A stretch of 64,000 bases of DNA. Origin: Glossina fuscipes (Eukaryota > Arthropoda > Insecta > Diptera > Glossinidae). The notes under the pieces were generated by a model. That model worked only from the letters and a program-made list of their open reading frames with translations. It had not been told where the DNA came from and searched no databases. Shown in pieces: positions 41,687-52,870 of this stretch (positions within the stretch are counted from its first letter, which is position 1; every line of letters begins with the position of its first letter). The stretch spans positions 19,857,724 through 19,921,723 of the forward strand of contig NW_023998414.1 of NCBI RefSeq assembly GCF_014805625.2, given 5' to 3'. Both the position numbers and the translations under genes were made by a program.

Positions 41687-43682
41687 ATGGCTAACCAACT
41701 TTCAGGTAAATTAATTCTCGTAACCGGTGAGTTGTTAAATAAATAAAAATAAATTTATTCAGAATAATCGTAACACCATCTGCTATATAGGTGCCGGTTC
41801 TGGCATTGGTCGTAGTACGAGTGGTTTGCTCAAAGATTACGGGGCAAAAGTTATTGCTGCTGATTGTAATCTCAACGCCGCTGAACAAACAGCAAAAGAT
41901 TTGGGTGGTGGTGAGTTTCTTAATCAGTCTTCACCAATGAAGTGGCTTAACACTAGATTTACCGAATACGTCAAATTGATTCATTTCAACTTTCGACTTT
42001 AAAAAATACATTCAGAAAACATGTAATGCAGCAGAAGATTTCGATGAATTTAATCTATGTGAGAAGAGTTTAAAAATTCTATGCTTCATTTTTTTTTTGT
42101 TTTTTTTTTTTCTATCCTTTCCAGTTTACGCGAAATTGGTGATGTATGCATATTTCTACCAAAGTCGGTCCCTTTGATTCAGTTTTGCTTATAAAATTCC
42201 CCTAGAATTGGCAATGAGTGTGTGAATGAGTTTGTCTGTAATCAGAATGGTAGAATGGGCGAAAAGCTACAGCAGCTTCGAAAAACAAAGAACGGCAACT
42301 TTTCCTTATTTTCATCAATAACTAACCATCCCGTGAAGATAGTTCCGAAAAAGCTTAATTTCCAAATTTGTCAGGTTCCCCTAAAGGTTCTGCGCTCACG
42401 CCCATAATTAGCGGCTAAATAATGGGTAGTGGTCTATGCATGCCTTGTTTTACGTATATTAATGAGTTTCTGATTCTATCACTTCTTGTCGTTTTCGATC
42501 TAGTTTGTGTAAAAAAGAAAATAGAGAAAGCAAGGCAAAATTTAAAATGAAAATGATCGTTATTTACGTTTCCGGGTTGAGGATGCAACTCTGAAACATA
42601 TTTTATGCTAGACAGCATAAAAATATTTCTTATGTTTACTGCTTGCGTAAACCGCTCTATCTGTTTGCTGTGAACTATTTACGATTTCATATTTGTGTTA
42701 CTAGCAAGCCCTTCAGTCACTATGAATAAATTGGACGTAAATGAGAAAAAGAAAAACTTATTGTTAATTGTGGGCGTGTTTGTAAATCGATCAAAATACA
42801 AGTCATATATTTTCGGAAATATTTTCACGGCATCATAAGTTATTGACGAAAAAATTGTCCTCACATTTCCAATGTTCCTTCAGTGTCTTGTTCATCGTTG
42901 ATCTGCTTTATGGCAGATAGCATGCATTTATCCGTCCTGTTCTTCTAATTGATTGCGGAATTCATATGTGTCACATTAGAACAAAAAAAAAAAAAAAAAA
43001 CTCAAATTGACTTACTTCGTTAGAAGGAGAAATATATAAATGCTCAGGTGTTCGTTCTCTCTGGTGTTAAGTTAGAAATTTAATAAATAATCTTGCAGAG
43101 ACTATTGCCTTGGAAATTAATGTGACTTCTTTGGAAAGTGTACGTAAAGCCGTTGAAAGCATATACCAACAATTTAAAACTACACCATCGGTAGTAGTAA
43201 ATTCGGCCGGTATAACGCGTGATGGCTATTTATTAAAAATGACAGAAGACGATTATGACGATGTTTACAAAGTCAATTTAAAGGGTACTTTCCTAGTTAC
43301 ACAACAGTTCGCTAAAGCGATGATTAACAATGGAATAACAGGCGGAAGTATAATAAATATTTCGTCAATTGTGGCGAAATTGAATAATATCGGGCAATCG
43401 AATTATGCAGCCAGCAAGGCGGGGGTCATTTCGTTAACTGAAGTGGCCAGCAAAGAATTTGGTAAATTTGGTATACGTGTGAATTCTATATTGCCGGGCT
43501 ATATAAACACACCGATGGTGGCGGTGGTGCCGCAGCATATTAAAGATGAGGTTGCAAAAAGATGTCCTTTAGGTCGCATGGGTGAACCGAGAGAAGTTGC
43601 TGAAGTTATAGCATTCTTGGCCTCAGATCGTTCATCGTACGTTAATGGTGCGGCAATAGAAATTACCGGGGGCCTGAAGTAA
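41687..43682 (+). CDS. Short-chain dehydrogenase/reductase, CG3603-like (HSD17B8/3-oxoacyl-ACP reductase type)
   Basis: Exons 41687-41726, 41791-41910 and 43099-43682 join in frame to 247 aa, normal for a classical SDR. Intron 1 is 64 nt and intron 2 is 1,188 nt, both GT-AG. Seen directly: the NAD(P)-binding glycine motif TGAGSGIG at residues 13-20, an NSAG variant of the NNAG motif, the catalytic Ser in NISSIVA, the YAASK catalytic Tyr/Lys, and a C-terminal Rossmann region ending ITGGLK. An Asp after beta-2 (AADCN) suggests preference for NAD(H) over NADP(H). From memory it is closest to Drosophila CG3603. The family reduces or oxidises 3-oxoacyl or 17-beta-hydroxysteroid substrates, and HSD17B8 forms part of mitochondrial 3-ketoacyl-ACP reductase. 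The exact substrate here is unknown. A TATA box is not evident, which fits a housekeeping gene. Confidence 0.9.
41911..43098 (+). other. Intron 2 of the dehydrogenase gene
   Basis: Bounded by donor GTGAGT and acceptor TTGCAG, this 1.2-kb intron is far longer than the other introns of the gene. It holds a poly(T) run near 42090 and a stretch around 42130-42420 ending in ACGCCCATAATTAG that loosely resembles repeat family B. No ORF in it looks coding. Confidence 0.8.
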
Positions 43683-43705
43683 CATTTTTGCAATTTAATT
43701 ACATT

Positions 43706-43711
43706 TAATAA
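43706..43711 (+). terminator. Poly(A) signal of the dehydrogenase gene
   Basis: AATAAA lies 24 nt after the stop codon and is followed by an A-run, giving a very short 3' UTR. Confidence 0.7.
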
Positions 43712-43850
43712 AAAAAAAAAAAAATGTTTTTGTCAAGAATTTTTTATGCTTCAAAGTACTTCCTATTTAACAGAAAAAACATTTTCATTCATTTTAAGAA
43801 GCAAACGACGAAAGCTTCGCAGTTACGCAAAACTTCTCATCAATCAATTA

Positions 43851-43856
43851 TTTATT
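43851..43856 (-). terminator. Poly(A) signal of gene A
   Basis: AATAAA on the minus strand, about 36 nt after the stop. It is about 140 nt from the dehydrogenase poly(A) signal on the other strand, so the two genes converge closely. Confidence 0.6.
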
Positions 43857-43891
43857 ATTGTTTCCGGGATCGTTAACATATTATTTAGATA

Positions 43892-44301
43892 CTAAGCCTT
43901 AACCTTTACAGTTCTTGTTTTATTTCGGCGACGTCTTTGCTTCTGCTGGCGACGTCTGCGCATTCTTTGTGCTCGTCTCTTAGCGGCAGCAATGCGGCGT
44001 CGATGAGCATGGGCTTTGTATTTTAGCTTTCTACGTAAACGCTTTACTTCTGCTTTGCACTTACTATTACTTCTAACGAGTTTTCTATGAGCCTGTTCTC
44101 TTCTAAGCATATCAGACCGTCGTACGGCATTCAACACAGCCTGCACTTCATCACGAATTTGTTGCCGTGGGTTTACTTGAGAAGTACTTGATTGGACTTG
44201 TGTAGCTTTGTTTTCTGAATCGCTTTCCCTGACTTCATTATCGTCTATTAATTGCTCTTCATCATCTTCACTATCGCCATCGTCACCGGCATCATCGTTA
44301 T

Positions 44302-44333
<32 letters not shown>

Positions 44334-44946
44334 TTGTCATCATCATCATTATCATCATCATCATCATCATCATCATCCGTATCCTCGCTATCCTGATTAT
44401 GAGTTTTCTTACTATTTTTCTCCTTTCGTTCATTACGGAAATGAAGTTCCTTCTCTGCGGGCAAAGTTGACACCGATTGACCTGCTTCGTCATTTACATA
44501 ATAATCATCGTCTATATCATCCTCATCGTCATAATCGTCACAATCATCACAATAGTAATCACAATCATCACAATACTCATATTCGTAATAATCGTCATCA
44601 TCGCAATCGTTACAATCATCGCCGCTTTGTATCACTTCTATTGTTGGTGAAGATTGACCTGCCAGACCTTTCTGACTTAATATGTCAAGTAGATTGAAAT
44701 TACGATTTGCTGGGTTAGCCGCAGCTAACCGGCCATGTGATCGAACAGATCCATGGTTTGTATCGTCATGGCCATCTACATCGAATACGAATTTTGTTTA
44801 ATTCATTTTTTTTTTATTATTGTTATTATTATTATCATTATTACATATTTTTAAAATATTTAAAAAATTTTCCATATTCATGTTTACTTACAGGTCGGCT
44901 GTGAGAGCACAGCGGTTAGAATTAGTAAAACTAGTTCTAAACGCAT
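43892..44946 (-). CDS. Gene A: secreted Asp-rich then Arg-rich polyampholyte protein
   Basis: Exon 1 (44946-44892) encodes the signal peptide MRLELVLLILTAVLSQPT. A phase-1 intron of 116 nt follows (donor GTAAGT, acceptor GATGTAG), then exon 2 (44775-43892) to a TAG stop, 312 aa in all. The mature protein has two acidic blocks. The first (about 71-113) mixes Asp with Tyr and three CXXC pairs; the second (about 147-195) is nearly pure Asp/Glu/Asn coded by GAT/GAC repeats. The C-terminal 75 residues are strongly basic (RRKLKYKAHAHRRR and RMRRRRQQKQRRRR). No known domain is visible. The signal peptide implies secretion, so the basic tail is unlikely to act as a nuclear signal. It lies tail-to-tail with the dehydrogenase gene and shares its layout with genes B-D. 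Possible roles (calcium or phosphate carriage, charge-driven condensation, milk or silk-like secretion) are inference. Confidence 0.85.
44283..44380 (-). repeat. GAY trinucleotide repeat coding poly-Asp in gene A
   Basis: On the plus strand this reads as TCG/TCA/CCG triplets, so the coding strand is a run of GAT and GAC with a few GGC and AAT codons. Frame is kept throughout. The repeat explains how the acidic block could grow or shrink quickly. Confidence 0.85.
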
Positions 44947-45056
44947 ATTTCGCAAATCTGAATCGCTTAACTTTTAATCACACTAGTCTAGGTTGAGGGT
45001 TTGTTCAAAGATAAGCACTTGAATGGAAATGATTTTCTTGGAAGACTTTTGCAAAC

Positions 45057-45063
45057 TTTTATA
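45057..45063 (-). promoter_or_regulatory. TATA box of gene A
   Basis: TATAAAA in the context GAGGTATAAAAGTTTG, 117 bp before the ATG of gene A. It resembles the elements before genes B and C. Confidence 0.7.
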
Positions 45064-45889
45064 CCTCAATCGGACAACGGCCATTAATTAGTTAAGCCAT
45101 AGTTTTAGTTAATGTTTTACTACTTTCACAAGCTATTAAATTAATTCTATTGACAGAATTTTAAAATTTGATCTCACTTACAAAAGAATATTAATTAGAA
45201 TTATGATTAGCATAAAAAAATTCTAGATCGTTAACCTCATTTTATTACTATTGCTTAATACTCTGCAATCTGGTTATGCTAGAAAAAAAAAAAAAAAAAA
45301 AAAGCAAAAAAAAAACTATAAATATTTATTGGCTTGGAAGAAGTCAATGAAATTCCTTAACATCGCATATATCGAAGCAAGAGTTGTGATTATTTCACTA
45401 AGGACAAGAGATTTACAAAGAGGATAATTAAGAGCCATGCGTAAAGAATTTCAGTTCATCTAACTAGAGAGGCAATCAATCTTGTGCAAAAAAGGGAAAC
45501 AAGAACGGAAGAAAGTGTCTACGATTCGGCAGAAAGAGTTCGAATAGAAAAACCAATCAATCTATAATGAAAAGGAGAGGATGTGCAGCTAAAGAAAGTA
45601 GAATATCATGAATATGGATTTGACTTAAAAGTAAAGGCAACTATATTAGGAAAAAAGTGTTTTGGAGTCATAGCGAAAGTGCGCGACCAAAAAGAATGAA
45701 AGAAAGAAAAAAAGAAAAGATTTTTACAATTTGGAAATAAACTTGGAGTAGACTAACAAAGTTTAGTTGGAAAAGTTATACATTTTGAGACGACAAGCGA
45801 TTAGCAAGCAAAACTATACATTATAGTAGGCAACGGTCACATCATTAAGTGTCCCATACTACTTCGCTTCATGTAATTATTGCTACAAC

Positions 45890-46115
45890 GATTACGGAAA
45901 AGTGGTCCGATTCAAATCATTTTCAATAGCGTCGGTATTGGGCAAAAAATATCGAAAATATTGCGATCTGTAGATTGGATCCAAGATCGATCGATTCAAA
46001 AAGTGATCCTCAATCGATCAGTATAATAAAAGGGGAATCAATCTCAAGTTCTTCTCGTTGTGGCATACATCCGCACAAACTTAATATATTCTTGTACCAC
46101 AGGCGGAGTATGACA
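45890..46115 (-). repeat. Family A dispersed repeat
   Basis: The reverse complement has AACTTGAGATTGATTCCCC, GAGGATCACTTTTTGAATCG, GATCTTGGATCCAATCTACA, and then CGAATTTGAATCGGACCAC-like sequence, in family order. Confidence 0.6.
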
Positions 46116-48889
46116 CGCGAATAGAAAAACGCGTTTATGTGCAACTCATTCTGTAATTTCGTTCTAAATACCCTATGAAAACGCATAGTCCAAACATTTC
46201 CAGACAAGAATGTGACGTTGCTTTCAGGTTTGAAACATTTATTACTTTAGTGAAAAAGAAAGAAGGAGAATAGGAAAAAAGAGCGTACAAAGCTTCATAG
46301 TGAACAGCATGTTTTTTGTTTTGACCATTGTTTTGGAATGCACGGATCGATGGTAGATTAATAAAACTCGAATTGGTTGTTAAGGATATATATAGTAAAG
46401 AAAACTAAAAGAAAATCATTTTTGGAGCACATTATAAAATGGCAACACCGTAGCCTTTCTCTTAAGCGATATTTTATTAATTTTAATTTCCAGGCTCTTG
46501 GCTGCCTCGAGAGTAATTGGTGCAAAGTGAATCCACTTAATCTACGTCTCGACGGTTAGAGAAGCACGTAAAATTTTCTGAAAAATTTGGTTTTTCTGTC
46601 ACTACCGTTTATTGGAATGAAAAAAGCTGAAAAGTTGAAAGTTGTTGTAGAGGAGTTTGTAAATGGATTAAGAAGTTTGACGATCAGGATTAAGATTTCG
46701 AATCATAAAGTCGTGTTTAACAAATCGAAAGACAGAAGATATACAGAAGCTCAATCAATTGCAGTAATCATGCTGATCGGGAATATATACCTATTCCATA
46801 ATTACAAATATATATACATAAATCTAGTATAAACTGCGTTAGCGATAAAAGGAGAGAAACTGAAAATTTCGAAACATTTGCGTCAAAAGTTTTCTTTGAC
46901 TTAGGCCATTGGTTTATGACCTTAGAAACGCTTCTAGAAAACCAAAGGATGCCAAGTCTTAAGCATTTGTATAAACTCATGTGCCTATCTCAAATTATCA
47001 AAGAATAAATCATTTTGGTTGTTTTGTTGTAGTTAAATTTTGCAAATCGACTCAGTGCTCGTCCACAATTACCAAACCAATATATATATAAATAGAGTGC
47101 AAAAAAATGCCTATATGCTCATCATTGTAAGCTTTACGTTTTGTTACGTATACGCTTTCGTTGCAATTGCACTCAGAATTCCATTGCACTGTAATGCGTT
47201 ATCTAATATTATTGTACTTCCGCGCTCGCAATGTCGTTGCACTCTCGATTGTAACTTTAATTAGATTAATCAGTCATACTACTGCACTCACTCAACGTTT
47301 ATTAGTTTTGAATATTATTGCATGACTTTTGTTCTTTTAATTAAGTATGCAAATATGTTTGTATCTACAATTCCACGAATTTGGAAGTAAATCAAATATT
47401 TTGATAAATGATTCCGCTTGACGAGATACCAGCATTATTACTATTGTTATTAATACTAGGTGTATCCTCTCTGACACGGAAAAGGCTGCGGTTAAAGACG
47501 CTGGCACAGAGTCAAGTGTTTCTCGTCGTTGTCATCGCCATCAATCATTTACATCGCAACAATTATCCGTTCTTTGGGCTTATCAATGACGACCATATAT
47601 TGAATACATTTTTCATTACAATCCTATTTTGTAAACATTCCATAGTTGAATCATTTATTATTATAATATGTAGCCATATGGGTGTGCACGACAGTCTTGA
47701 ATATAGTATGTGGTCTACCGAGAGCTACCCTCTGCAATTTTAATAACCATATGAAAATGTTTCTCAAAACGTAATTACATATATTTTTTCTATATACATG
47801 TATTCGATGATTGTATTAACCAGAGAACTATCTGTCTTCCTTTAGACTCAATATTGAAAGCACATAGTTACATATGTTAATATAAAATTCTATATTATTG
47901 ATTATCTTATTTTTTGCCAGCAACAATCTCTTTCCATTTTTCGCCAGTAGGCTTTTCCCTACATGGAAGGATGTCCTATGGTTTCGGACAATCCATAAAA
48001 CAAGTCATTCCTCAATTTCTTCGGAAGCATTAAAGCGTTGACCAAGTTGTTCTGCACAACATGCGGAGATTGTTGCTCGTATATTCGAATTTACCATTTA
48101 AGCAATCAAAAAGTTTATTTTACGACTTAGCGGCAAATGGTCGATCGTTGATTGCTTAGCCGGCCTATAATCTATTCACACTTTTTCTCATATTACGAAA
48201 ATTTTCTTTTCAATTTCCTCTCTATTTGCAACTGACATGAATAGTGATTGTTTTATTTCAATTTTCAGAGACCCGTTGATTCTATCTGACAGGCGTAATT
48301 CCCGCGCAATCGATAAATATTCCGTTCTCCTATTAATATTGACATCGGCAATAACAACAGGCTTACCTTCTTCCATTTAGTGTTTCATATTTTGTTCATC
48401 ACGACATCTCCACTTGAACTCACAATGCAACAAATTCCCATTGAAACAATCTTGCTTATTAGCAATAAATCTTGTTCCTTTATCGATTTAGTTGTCTTCA
48501 AATTCTTTTCATCGTCTTAGAGATTCACACTATGTAGAGTTTATTCCCTTGAATGATCGAGAAGCTTTAAGTAGATGGATAAAGTATTTAATAATATTTC
48601 TTGCACATTCCACTTTAATGCGTCCATGCATTTTGCGAATTGAAAGAGAAAAATGTGAACAATGTCAAATGTGGCAAAAGTAGTTAAATAAAATATACAT
48701 GTAGGCAGAGCAGTAGAGCAGTAGTAATTCTTTATGCAGAAGAACTTGGACAAAACGTAGGTCTTTTAAAATAAAAAAAAAAAACTGAAATTTACATGTC
48801 CCCCATTCTTATGGAAAAGTTCCAATGAAATTAGCGAACCATGCATACTTTGTAAGATTAATTTTTCTGGTAGTCGTAAATTGTTATTA

Positions 48890-49430
48890 TGCGCCCCACA
48901 GCCCATGGTACAATCGCATATTAAGTTTGTGCGGACTTATGTAACAGTCAAAAGGGCTTGAGATCGATCCAACTTTTACTATACCGATTGATGCATGTGT
49001 GTCTGTGCTTCCGCCTTGTTTTCCTGTGTTCAACGTACAGGTCGTAATTTTCGTCATTTATTTATTGTGTATATATTTTACAAATATATTTACAAAGCAG
49101 GCGGATAGCTTAGATGACATGCTCGTCTGTATTGTAATCTCGACCGCACTCGACATTTGAAACCGCGACAATTGATTTGTTAGTCGCCATTCTTTGCTTA
49201 CTCGGGTACTCAGGCGTATAATAATTTTGAGCATATTTTGTGAAAATTTCGTACAATGAAATATTTTGACCCAAGAATGAGCACTGCTAAAAACGGTTCA
49301 GATGGGACCACTTTTTCGACTACATCCAGTACAATACATATTGAAGTTATATGAGTAGCTGTATAAAATGAAATGGTGTAGGGTATTTAATCTTCGGCCG
49401 TGTCCCTCTATAGTGGTTTTATTTGTTCTT
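48890..49430 (+). repeat. Family A repeat carrying a SINE-like insert
   Basis: Family A text (TATTAAGTTTGTGCGGACTT, GGGCTTGAGATCGATCC, CGTACAGGTCGTAATTTTCG, AAACGGTTCAGATGGGACCA, GTGTAGGGTATTTAATCTTC) is interrupted at about 49094-49215 by a tRNA-like module described separately. This is the longest copy in the window. Confidence 0.65.
49094..49215 (+). repeat. tRNA-like SINE module inside family A repeat
   Basis: GATAGCTTAGATGACATG resembles a tRNA/SINE A box and GACATTTGAAACCGCG a weak B box, about 40 nt apart. A related sequence sits at the same place in the 52.5-kb copy. The tRNA origin is inference. Confidence 0.45.
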
Positions 49431-49589
49431 AGTTAAAATAATTTTTGTTTTTCTTAAAGTGCTTTACTACATCAGTTTTTGACTACAAACTTTTGCTCTC
49501 AGTCCCTTTAATTAAGTAGCAAGATATGGAAGCGCATCATTTCGTGAACATCACTTCGAATCCTTGATGACTGTAACATATAATCCATC

Positions 49590-49905
49590 CGATCAGAATG
49601 ACATTCAAAACCATGATAGTCCAAATCAATGAGAAACTTTCGAACTACATCAACGCGTTTTTTGGCGATCACGTACTGCCTACTAATGCTAAAAGCCCCA
49701 CAGATAGTTCATAAGGTAACGATGAGGAAATTTTTAGGTTACGTTTTGTGTTCTGGTTCAAGGATGAACGCGATTGATATTTGTTCAGATCATTTCGACC
49801 ACTGCCCATGCCACGTCCCCTTTTGAAAAGTCGATCTATGAATAACGATAGGGTGGTGCAAGGGGCTCAATGGTGGATCGTTGTCGACTATAGTGTTTTT
49901 ACTTG
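49590..49905 (+). repeat. Family A repeat, partial and diverged
   Basis: Contains TTTTGAAAAGTCGATCTATG and AACGATAGGGTGGTGCAAGG followed by GATCGTTGTCGACTATAGTG, matching the 3' part of family A. Confidence 0.45.
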
Positions 49906-50396
49906 CAAGTTCTATCAACTTTTCTACTCCATCTACAGTTGGTTGCTGTTGATGAAGTTTAGCTCAAGAATTTCTTAAATAGAGTTTTTATATGAAAACA
50001 GCACCGAACGGCTATAACTAACGCAAATCCAAATTACATTTCAATCGGTTTTCTTACAAGACTGATACTCAATATCAACTTCAGCTCTTCAGAGCTATAG
50101 GTAAATACCTATGCACTGACTGTAAGACAGGCTTCAAATTGAGTTAGAAAACGAATTAAAGTCGCAAAAAGGATTAAAATATGAGGTCCATGCAATGAAT
50201 TCAATAAACAGAAAGCTAAATATTGCCTCAAGCGAAAACATGCGCCTAATACTTAGCGTTCAAAACCCAGGAAAGAGAATAAAAAATTGCACTTTAAATT
50301 TTGCGTAGAAGTAGAGCCTTTCACAACACCAAAAAATGCAAAGGGGAAGTGTCACGTGCCAATGGTGTCTTTCTGCATAATTCCTTTAGATGAGTC

Positions 50397-50402
50397 TTTA
50401 TT
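50397..50402 (-). terminator. Poly(A) signal of gene B
   Basis: AATAAA on the minus strand about 80 nt after the stop. Confidence 0.55.
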
Positions 50403-50480
50403 TTTAATAAATATACATATAGAAGTAGATATCTTAGCGTAGAGATTAAAACTATGTTATGTTAATGTAAATTGTTCAGG

Positions 50481-51495
50481 TTAAACGGGCACCATGTATA
50501 CAACGGGAGCAAAATCGTCTTTTTTCGCATAATGTCCATCATTTTTTCTCTCCTGAATGCTACCTCTACCAGTGTTTTGGTTATTATTTTTCAAATTTCG
50601 TTTTCCAGGCGATGCACGTTTTAATCCATTTTTGTTGTTAGTTTTAGTGCTTGATTTCATTTTATAATCTCGAGCTTTGTTTGGCTGCTTGTTTTTAGCG
50701 CTTCTGGAGATTTTACGATGACTTTTTGTACTGTTTTTTGATTTAAATTTTTTAACATTCGACGATTTAGCGGAACTTTTTAGATTTGAATGTTTTTTCG
50801 GTGCTGCTCTCTTACCGCTCGTGATGGTTTTATTATTATCGTTAAGCCGTGTAGTTTTGTTTTTGGCATTACGACGACGACTACGTTGTCGCTGACGTAA
50901 TGCACGCCCTTCCTCAGCCTTCCGCACAGTAACAGTTTCTTTATTGTCGTCGTCCGCTGGAAGAACATTTATCTGTTGATTTTGTCTATGAAAGGCTATT
51001 AGATATCTAGAAAGTCGTTGTTGCTGGTGAGAGAACAAATGAAAATTTTGACTTCAATTCATTTCACAAATACGTTCCCAATTACCTTAGCAGGTTTAGT
51101 AACCTTCGCAGTGTTAACGATTTGGTTTTCTTGATTAGTAACGACGCACTGAGAAGGATCGGTTTTTTCGCAATCAGAAACTGTTTTATGAATATCTGGA
51201 TTTTTCCTTAGCTCAGCATCTTCGATACCTGCGCCTGTGTCGGCCTTATCGGGAACCCTTTCATTTTCATTGTCAAAGTTTGTAATCTTCTCAAAGGTGT
51301 CATTATGATCCTGACTAGCTTGCTGATTTTCATCAGCACCTTTCAACGATAGAGTCGCAGCAGATGGAGCTGCTTGCGTATCTATACTTCAATGATTATA
51401 ATGTAGAAAGGTTTGCAAATTTACTAACCTGTCGAAGCGTTTATCCAACGAAAGAAGACACATAACGCAATAAGTAGGAATACGTTTTTTTTCAT
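50481..51495 (-). CDS. Gene B: secreted protein with acidic N-half and Lys/Asn-rich basic C-half
   Basis: Exon 1 (51495-51429) codes the signal peptide MKKNVFLLIALCVFFRWINA and a few more residues. Intron 1 is 47 nt, phase 1. Exon 2 (51381-51086) codes an acidic section (for example NFDNENERVPDKADTGAG, with two Cys later). Intron 2 is 62 nt, phase 0 (donor GTAATT, acceptor CTCACCAG). Exon 3 (51023-50481) codes a Lys/Arg/Asn/Ser-rich basic section ending PVVYMVPV. The total is 301 aa. Without splicing the two main parts read as separate ORFs in different frames, so the gene is easy to miss. No domain is recognised. The acid-then-base block order and the phase-1 intron after the signal peptide match genes A and C. 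Secretion is inferred from the signal peptide. Function is unknown. Confidence 0.8.
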
Positions 51496-51576
51496 TTTCT
51501 TTAATATTGTTCTCAGTCTAGCTGAACGCGATACTGGCTGAAACGTAATGCGCCTTGAGGTTTGTAAAGCCCAAGA

Positions 51577-51583
51577 TTTTATA
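51577..51583 (-). promoter_or_regulatory. TATA box of gene B
   Basis: TATAAAA in the context TTAATATAAAATCTTGG, 88 bp before the ATG of gene B. Confidence 0.65.
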
Positions 51584-51722
51584 TTAACTTTTGCCATCGA
51601 AGCATTAAATAAATAATTAACATAAAAATTCCTAATGATCTTCAGTTTTGCGCAAAAATATAGACAAGTTACAAGAAAAGTTACTCGGCATGCAATGAAT
51701 CTTAGTTACCCAACAGAGAGTG

Positions 51723-51726
<4 letters not shown>

Positions 51727-51772
<46 letters not shown>
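51727..51772 (+). repeat. (GA)n microsatellite
   Basis: About 22 uninterrupted GA units upstream of gene B, then GAAAG variants. In flies (GA)n tracts can bind GAGA factor. It sits about 150 bp upstream of the gene B TATA box, so a promoter role is possible but unproven. Confidence 0.9.
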
Positions 51773-51775
<3 letters not shown>

Positions 51776-52519
51776 AAGTGAAAGAAAGAAAGAGAGAGGG
51801 AGTAATCATGAGACCCTTAGAGACATCTACGCAAAATTTGTCAGAAATTGCCTTATAATGAAAGTAGACAAGTTTATGAAAGTTATACAGATCATCTCTT
51901 TACACTGAACATACATAGAAGTCAACTGGACATTTAAGTCAATTTTCAGACATCAGTCTGAATTTTAAAAATTGCCATCAAAATCTGTCTGGACCTGTTC
52001 ACAAATCTGCTCGCGCCCTATGCAGTTTTCAGTAAGTTACAAACGAGATGACAAAATTAGCATTCTGTCCGCATTCAGTTCTGAGCATGAAAATGTAAAA
52101 AAATAAAAACACATAGGAGTTTAAATATTATTGATAATCAAAGTTAAACAAAAGATTAGCTTTCTCTTTGCGAATATAAAAATGTCTTCTTATTTATCCG
52201 AAAGTATTTAGGTTAAGCAAAAAACCTAACTCTGTGCTATCAAGTTCAATATCCCCCATGATATATGTAAATTAGTTCGCAAAGAAAAAACCTAAGCAAC
52301 CTTTTGATCAACAACTTTGAGAAAATAAGCATTTAATACATATTTTAACCAGTGTTGTTCTTTGTTTATCATTCGCAAAAAATAATATTCGTAGATTAGA
52401 AAAAATGACTGCCTGTCTGTTGCTTGTTCTGTTGTTGCGTTTTTTCACGTGAAAGGCACAGTTCGACATTTTTGAGACTTTAGGCAAAAGTCCGGAGCAC
52501 TCACGTGCACTTGTCATTC

Positions 52520-52870
52520 AGGAACGAGTGCTGGATGGGACGTTTCTTGCAATTCCTGCGACACTTGCGATCCTATAAATAATATGTTGACAACTATTAT
52601 CCGTCCGAGTACCCGAGTAAGCTAAAAACGCCAACTAAAAACTTAATTGTAACGGATTCAAATCTCGAGTGTGGTCGAATTTTCAATACTTATACGGTCG
52701 TCTTTACAGCCATGCTTTGTAAATGCAATTCCAAAGTGTATACGCAATAAATAAATATCGAAAATTACGATCTGTAGGTTGAACATAAGAAACCAAGATA
52801 GGCACATGGACAGGCAAGCCTGAATCAATTCAGCAAGTGATACTGAATCGATTGGCATACAGTATACCTT
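52520..52870 (-). repeat. Family A repeat with the same SINE-like insert
   Basis: The reverse complement has CAATCGATTCAGTATCACTT and AGATCGTAATTTTCGATATT, then ATTTACAAAGCATGGC, then the insert (about 52605-52735) with the B-box-like GAGATTTGAATCCG and GCTTACTCGGGTACTCGG. The insertion point is the same as in the 48.9-kb copy. Confidence 0.6.

Larger units (their letters stand above)
44947..50396. other. Intergenic region between genes A and B
   Basis: It holds the gene A promoter, poly(A) tracts, family A repeats (45.9-46.1, 48.9-49.4 and 49.6-49.9 kb) and ordinary AT-rich sequence. Weak ORFs at 47408-47743 (+) and 48188-48376 (-) lack a signal peptide exon, clear promoter or recognisable domain. 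I see no confident gene. Confidence 0.5.

Noticed and set aside
44208..44697. Ser-, Ile/Val- and His/Asn-rich frames opposite or alongside gene A
   Set aside because: Shadows of the GAY repeat of gene A in other frames.
47408..47743. 111-codon plus-strand ORF with hydrophobic start
   Set aside because: The opening MIPLDEIPALLLLLLIL looks signal-like, but the rest is Ile/Phe/His-rich with no donor, TATA box or poly(A) signal in place.
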